This document shows positions 60,103 through 64,000 of a DNA stretch of 64,000 nt, in pieces. Below the pieces are notes generated by a model, which was not told the DNA's origin, did no database searches, and was given only the letters and a program-made list of their open reading frames with translations. Every line of letters starts with the position of its first letter. Position 1 is the first letter of the stretch. The stretch comes from Closterium sp. NIES-65 (taxonomy: Eukaryota; Streptophyta; Zygnematophyceae; Desmidiales; Closteriaceae). The stretch lies in NCBI GenBank assembly GCA_948144175.1, contig CANXME010002275.1, positions 3,104,001 to 3,168,000 of the forward strand, in the 5' to 3' direction. The translations under genes and the position numbers were made by a program.

Positions 60103-61065
60103 CTAAAACTGTAACCGGGACGGGATAGGCTGTGGACACTCTAAGGGAGGAGGAGGACCAGTGGAAGGCGGGAGACCAAGAAAATGCTGAAGGAGCGGAA
60201 CCAAGTACGGCCGAGGCCGCGCGGCAACTCCAGACACAGCAGTGACAGCTCCAGCACCCCCAGCGGTAGCACCAGCGCCAACAGCACCTCCAGCTCCAGT
60301 ACCTCTAGCAGCACCAGTAGCACCCCCAGAAGGACCGCCTCCAGGACCGACAGCAGGAGCCTCAGCGCCAACACCTTCAGCAGCACCAGCTCCAGTCATA
60401 TCCGCAGGCCCAGTACCTCCAGTACTCCCCGTACGAGCACCTCCGGGACTTGCGGCACCAGCACCCTCAGCAGCCGAAGAAGGTACAGCTCCAGCAGTAC
60501 ACCTCCAGCACCGGGCAAACCACCCGCGCAGCTCGTGTGGAGAGGGTGGCTCCCGCCGAGACGAGGCACCCGGAGAACCTCCAGGCCCAGTACCGCCAGA
60601 CGCCACACGAGCTGGCCCAGCGCCCGCAGGCACCTCACCCCCAAGCTCAGCAGCTCCAGACGTGGCATCCCCAGGCTCAGCAGCTCCAGACATAGCACCC
60701 GTAGGCTCAGCACCCCCAGGCGCAGCACCTCGAGGCTCATCACCCCCAGGCTTAGCACCCCCAGTCTCAGCACCCCCAGGCCCAGCACCCCTAGGCATAG
60801 CACCCATACGCTCAGCACCCCCAGGGTCCGCACCCCCAGGCTCAGCACCCCCATCAGCACCAGAGTCACTAGTAACCTCGACAGGCTCGACTGCGTCTAC
60901 CTGGGACACACCTGAAGGGGCAGGACAAGAGGGGGGAGGGGGTCTACCTGGGGGGACCTGGCACAAGGAAGAGTGGTGGCGGGGGGAGGGACGGAGTGTG
61001 GTAGGGGAAGAGGCGGTAGTAGGGGACCAACTCGTCAAACGTGACGTCCTGGGAGGACACAACAC
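60103..61065 (-). pseudogene. A8 integrase-RT linker
   Basis: VDAVEPVEVTSDSGADGGAE, then Gly-Ala-Glu-Pro repeats, one module copy REPPSPHELRGWFARCWR at about 60530, Gly/Ala/Thr repeats, and RPRPYLVPLLQHFLGLPPS with a Pro-rich end. It is in another frame from the integrase part; the shift lies at about 60944-60970 in a C-rich run. Confidence 0.88.
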
Positions 61066-62590
61066 GGCGAGAGGTGGGGTGGTAGAACTGCCATCCTAGC
61101 GTGTCAGGGAGGTGGCCAAGGAAGACGCAAGGAGCAGCACGAGGGGACAGCTTGTCCGCAGACAAGTCGCGGACAAACGCCCGAGATCCCCAGACACGGA
61201 ACGCAGACGCATCGCCAACCTTCCCCGTCCACAACAAAGCTGGGGAGGCCTCCGGCATGGAGACCCTGGGGTGAAGGTTGAGCTGATGCGCCGCGTACCG
61301 AACCGCAAACGGCCACAGAAAATGGGGGGCAGCCGCATGCATTATGGACGCACGGGCGACGTCCATGACCATGCCAATGCGGCGCTCAGCAATCCCATTT
61401 TGCTTTGGAGATTCTAGAAGCGTAAAGGTCTGGCGAATGCCTCGTGCTAGACAGTAGGCTCGCACAAGGCCAGAGGAGAACTCTATGCCTCTATCAGAGT
61501 GCAGACGCAGAACAGGAAAGTCCGAGCCAAAGCGCTGCTGGAGCTGGAGACGAGCTGCGCGGATCCTGTCGACCAACACCTCAGTGACATCACCCTTGCT
61601 GCGCAAGGGGAAGACTGTGGTGTAACGCGAGTAGTCGTCAACCACCAGCAAGAAGTAGCGCTCATGACCCTGTCCACAGACGCGGGCCGGGCCCCACACG
61701 TCCATGTGAAGCGTCTGCAGCGGGGCCTCTGTCGGAGGAAACTGGGAGGAGTGAGGGGCAGCCCGCAGCCGCCCCTCGACACAGGGGACGCCGGTAGGGC
61801 CCGGCCCCGGAGGAAGGGGAGGGAGGGACCGGGGAACACCAGAGACAAGGACACAGGAGGCCATGCCTCGGAGACGAAGCAGGGAGGGGTGACCAAGGCG
61901 GTGGTGCCACAGGAGAGTCTCGTGAGACAAGAGGCGACACGAACAGGGGGCAGACTCAGGACCAGACCTGGACGCTGCAGCAAACACCTGACCCGACGTA
62001 GCTACCTGACCAGACGCAGTGACAGGAGGGGACTCAGTGGTCACTGTGTACAGGCTTGACCACGGCCGACGTTTAAACGTGGCCAGGTGTCGGCTTGTGC
62101 GAGCGTCCGTGCAGTGGGTCACCCGCTGACTCGCAGGAGTGAACTGGTGAACCCCCGCATCGTGTAGGTCAGCACCACTCACCAAGTTCGTAGAGAACGA
62201 GGGGAGGTAAAGACTAGACAAGGTGCCAGAGGGGGCCGCCGGACACATGAGGACAGTGGAGAAGTGAGAAAGGACAGGACCCCCAGAGGGGTCCGCCAGA
62301 GAGACTGCAATTGGCCAACCAAGCGGCGTGAGTGTGGTGCTGTCTCGAAAGAAGGAGCGAGAAGCCCCTGAGTCAAGGGTGAAAGTGAGGGAGGCCGAAG
62401 CCGGCGCGGTACCTGAAAGCGCAGACTCACCAGCACCTGAGGAAGCAGACGCACTGGCACCTAAAGTAGCAGCCTCGCTAGCACCCAGAGCATCAGCCTC
62501 ACCAGTGCCTAGAGCAGCAGTCTCAATGCCCGGGTTGGGCGGAAAACACCGGTAACAGTCACCCTCATCACTATTAGTCACAGCATACAT
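60944..62590 (-). pseudogene. A8 protease-integrase (548-codon frame)
   Basis: It starts in the spacer after the knuckle (MYAVTNSDEGDCYRCFPPNP). The protease FTLDSGASRSFFRDSTTLTP lies near residue 75, then CTDARTSRHLATF, LLWHHRLGHPSLLRL and GVPCVEGRLRAAP. The integrase core has HMDVWGPARV, VVDDYSRY, LHSDRGIEFSS (Gly to Ile change next to the conserved Glu) and KQNGIAERRIGMVMD. It ends with VFLGHLPDTLGWQFYHPTSR and the start of the Pro-rich spacer. No stop interrupts protease to integrase. Confidence 0.92.
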
Positions 62591-62855
62591 GGCAGCAAGA
62601 ATAGCATCAAAGTCAAGGTCAAAGATAGCTACTCCCGCCCTAGACAGCTCACCCCAGCGGGGGATCTCCCCTAGACAACTGGTGACGCCAAGCGTCCATC
62701 AAGCGGCCAAAGCAGCGCTGGGTGGGGTGCGCACCCCCACAGTGCTCACCCTCGCGGTCGCCGGTGCGTAAGACATAGGTGCACGGACCAGTAAACCCAC
62801 CCCGCTGACGTGCAGCGTACCACTCACGGAGCTGCTGAGGGGGGGGATGTCCCAA
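62591..62855 (-). pseudogene. A8 module and zinc knuckle in a shifted frame
   Basis: Minus strand QQLREWYAARQRGG, then CTYVLRTGDREGEHC and GGAHPTQRC: Cx13Cx3Hx4C. LMDAWRHQLSRG closes the domain. A frameshift in the C-run near 62845 separates it from gag, and another near 62600-62690 from the protease frame. Confidence 0.85.
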
Positions 62856-63910
62856 GTGCGCTGCTCCTGCTGCTGGCGCGGACCACCACCGGAGCCGGCC
62901 CGCTGCGTAGCGCCACCCCGACCAGCTCCACCTCCTCCGCCACCGCCTCCTCCACCGCCGCCACCTCTGCTACCTCCGCTCCCACCGCCACCGCCGCCGC
63001 CGCCTCCGCCTCCAGTGCCGCCACCGACTCCTCCACCCCCGCCACCACTCCCACCGTCACCCCCACTCCCTCCACCGCCTCCACCGCCGCCTCCAGTGCC
63101 CCCGCTAGCTCCTCCAGCGCCCCTGCCCCCCTTGCCCTTGCCAGAGCGGCGTCTCCCGCTAGGGGTAGACGCCGCACCGACCGACTCAAGACCAACGAGG
63201 TCGTCCGCAGCAGCAGAGGTGACAGAGGGCAAAAGGGGGGAGGGGGAACACCACTCAAAGATGGGGGTGCGAGGGTCACAACGAGTGACTATGCTCTTCT
63301 CTGCTGCTAGGAGGGCCTTCTCGAGGAGGTCAACGGTGAGAGTGGTGGGGCAAACTGAGAGGAAGTGGTCCCGAACTATGCGAAGAGAGTCAGGGAGCCG
63401 GGTGACTATGTTGTAGAGGGTGATGTACATAGGGGGGGGGGGGGGGGGGTTCTTGGCGCAGAACTCAGCAGGAAGCGTAGCGCGGTAGCGAGTGTCACTA
63501 GTGCGGAGGTGCGTAATGAGGTCAGCGACTGTGGGAAAGGCAGCAAGGTCAAGGAAGAGGTACGGTAGCATGAGGCGGCTCAGTGCAGCAGTGGCAGGGG
63601 AGGAGTAGCATGCAACTACAATGTCGTACAAGGTCTGAGCACTCTTGTACTGGCTAAAGTGCGCACGCTTAGAGGTAGGCAGGTGGCGATGCACAGCAAG
63701 ACGTGCAGCAGCATCGCGTGTGGCCCACTGTGAGCAAACAGTGGCATCAGCATCAGCAGCAGGGGCAGGAGAGGCACCAGAGGTGAGGTCAAAAAGGGAG
63801 AGACCGTCCGCCCTATCGCACTGTAGGAAAAGCTGCAGGTCATCTATCCAGACGTCAAAGTCAATGGCCTGACCCTCACCGTCAAAAGCGAGGACACTAG
63901 GGGTAGCCAT
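62699..63910 (-). CDS. A8 gag (403-codon frame; capsid and Gly-rich tail)
   Basis: ATG at 63910. MATPSVLAFDGEGQAIDFDVW, LQLFLQCDRADGLSLFDLTSG, FSQYKSAQTLYDIVVACYSS, YLFLDLAAFPTVADLITHLR, FCAKNPPPPPP (18 C, in frame), MYITLYNIVTRLPDSLRIVR and TTLTVDLLEKALLAAEKSIV form a Copia capsid of about 210 residues. A Gly-rich tract of about 75 residues follows. The last ~55 residues (from about 62850) are out of frame relative to the knuckle. The capsid would form the particle; A8 is the only copy here that could still supply one. Confidence 0.9.
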   Translation of the reverse strand: MATPSVLAFDGEGQAIDFDVWIDDLQLFLQCDRADGLSLFDLTSGASPAPAADADATVCSQWATRDAAARLAVHRHLPTSKRAHFSQYKSAQTLYDIVVACYSSPATAALSRLMLPYLFLDLAAFPTVADLITHLRTSDTRYRATLPAEFCAKNPPPPPPMYITLYNIVTRLPDSLRIVRDHFLSVCPTTLTVDLLEKALLAAEKSIVTRCDPRTPIFEWCSPSPLLPSVTSAAADDLVGLESVGAASTPSGRRRSGKGKGGRGAGGASGGTGGGGGGGGGSGGDGGSGGGGGGVGGGTGGGGGGGGGGGSGGSRGGGGGGGGGGGGGAGRGGATQRAGSGGGPRQQQEQRTWDIPPLSSSVSGTLHVSGVGLLVRAPMSYAPATARVSTVGVRTPPSAALAA

Positions 63911-64000
63911 GACAGCAGTAGTCTAGTAGCGCGAACAGTGGGGTAAGGGTAGTGCAGTGGTAGAGGAGCTCGGAGGGGCAGGGAGGGGCGGTGACTACAG
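63911..64000 (-). other. A8 leader, cut by window edge
   Basis: Only the last 90 bp before the gag ATG are present. No LTR is reached. Confidence 0.7.

Larger units (their letters stand above)
57668..64000 (-). mobile_element. A8: family A Copia with capsid, cut by window edge
   Basis: 3' LTR at 57668-57797, polypurine tract next to it, then minus-strand RNase H, RT, linker, integrase, protease, knuckle and gag, with the gag ATG at 63910 and about 90 bp of leader before the window ends. It is the only family A copy here whose gag is open from ATG through capsid to the Gly-rich tract. Several frameshifts and stops lie further on. Confidence 0.92.

Noticed and set aside
1-64000. tRNA, rRNA, riboswitch, prokaryotic operon or CRISPR features
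   Set aside because: None seen. The tRNA-like words are retroelement primer-binding sites, not tRNA genes, and the organism is eukaryotic.

Overview
The window is a dense, multi-layered nest of LTR retrotransposons, with no host gene that I can recognise. Almost every coding fragment belongs to a Ty1/Copia polyprotein; there is one Ty3/Gypsy chromovirus remnant and one small non-autonomous LTR element. The organism is a eukaryote. The primer-binding sites (TGGTATCAGAGC and variants) match the 3' end of plant initiator-methionine tRNA. Together with GC-rich Copia genes full of Gly/Ala/Pro low complexity, this suggests the green plant lineage. A streptophyte or other green alga is my guess (inference); the sequence alone does not settle it.

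I use local names. Family A is a Copia lineage with very short LTRs (118-134 bp): A1 (1-433, -), A2 (2632-6838, +), A3 (11377-12933, +), A4 (12934-20735, mostly -, rearranged), A5 (20736-23126, +), A6 (35433-49618, +), A7 (40228-47241, -) and A8 (57668-64000, -). Family B (B1 1553-10616, -; B2 about 25310-34870, -), C1 (about 10617-25309, +) and D (27936-33554, -) are other Copia lineages. F1 (about 34870-51132, +) and F2 (52934-57667, +) are old, AT-richer Copia copies. G is a Gypsy remnant (54931 to about 57530). T (55902-57443, -) is a TRIM-like non-autonomous element. S1 (653-1473) and S2 (49686-50507) are copies of an ~820-bp LTR.

The nesting can be read from split coding sequences and target-site duplications (TSDs). 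B1 (TSD GGCAA/GACAA) contains A2. C1 has its gag split by the A3-A4-A5 complex. B2 has its gag split by D (TSD TGATG/CGATG). F1 has its RT split by A6 (TSD CTTTC) and again by the solo LTR S2 (TSD ACATG). A6 has its INT-RT linker split by A7 (TSD GTCCT). F2 is broken by G, G's LTR is broken by T (TSD TCCTA), and F2's integrase is broken by A8.

A7 is the youngest element: its two 132-bp LTRs are identical and it carries one open frame of 1744 codons from the first ATG, with protease, integrase, RT and RNase H catalytic motifs all present. It nevertheless lacks the N-terminal capsid domain that A4, A6 and A8 encode. In its place is a short motif of the form L[ST]Px2LREW[FY]A, which occurs four times in A7 (twice before the zinc knuckle, twice in the integrase-RT linker). 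The capsid-less but recently mobile A7, this repeated module, the expanded zinc knuckle and the C-rich tandem-repeat leader are the least conventional features here.
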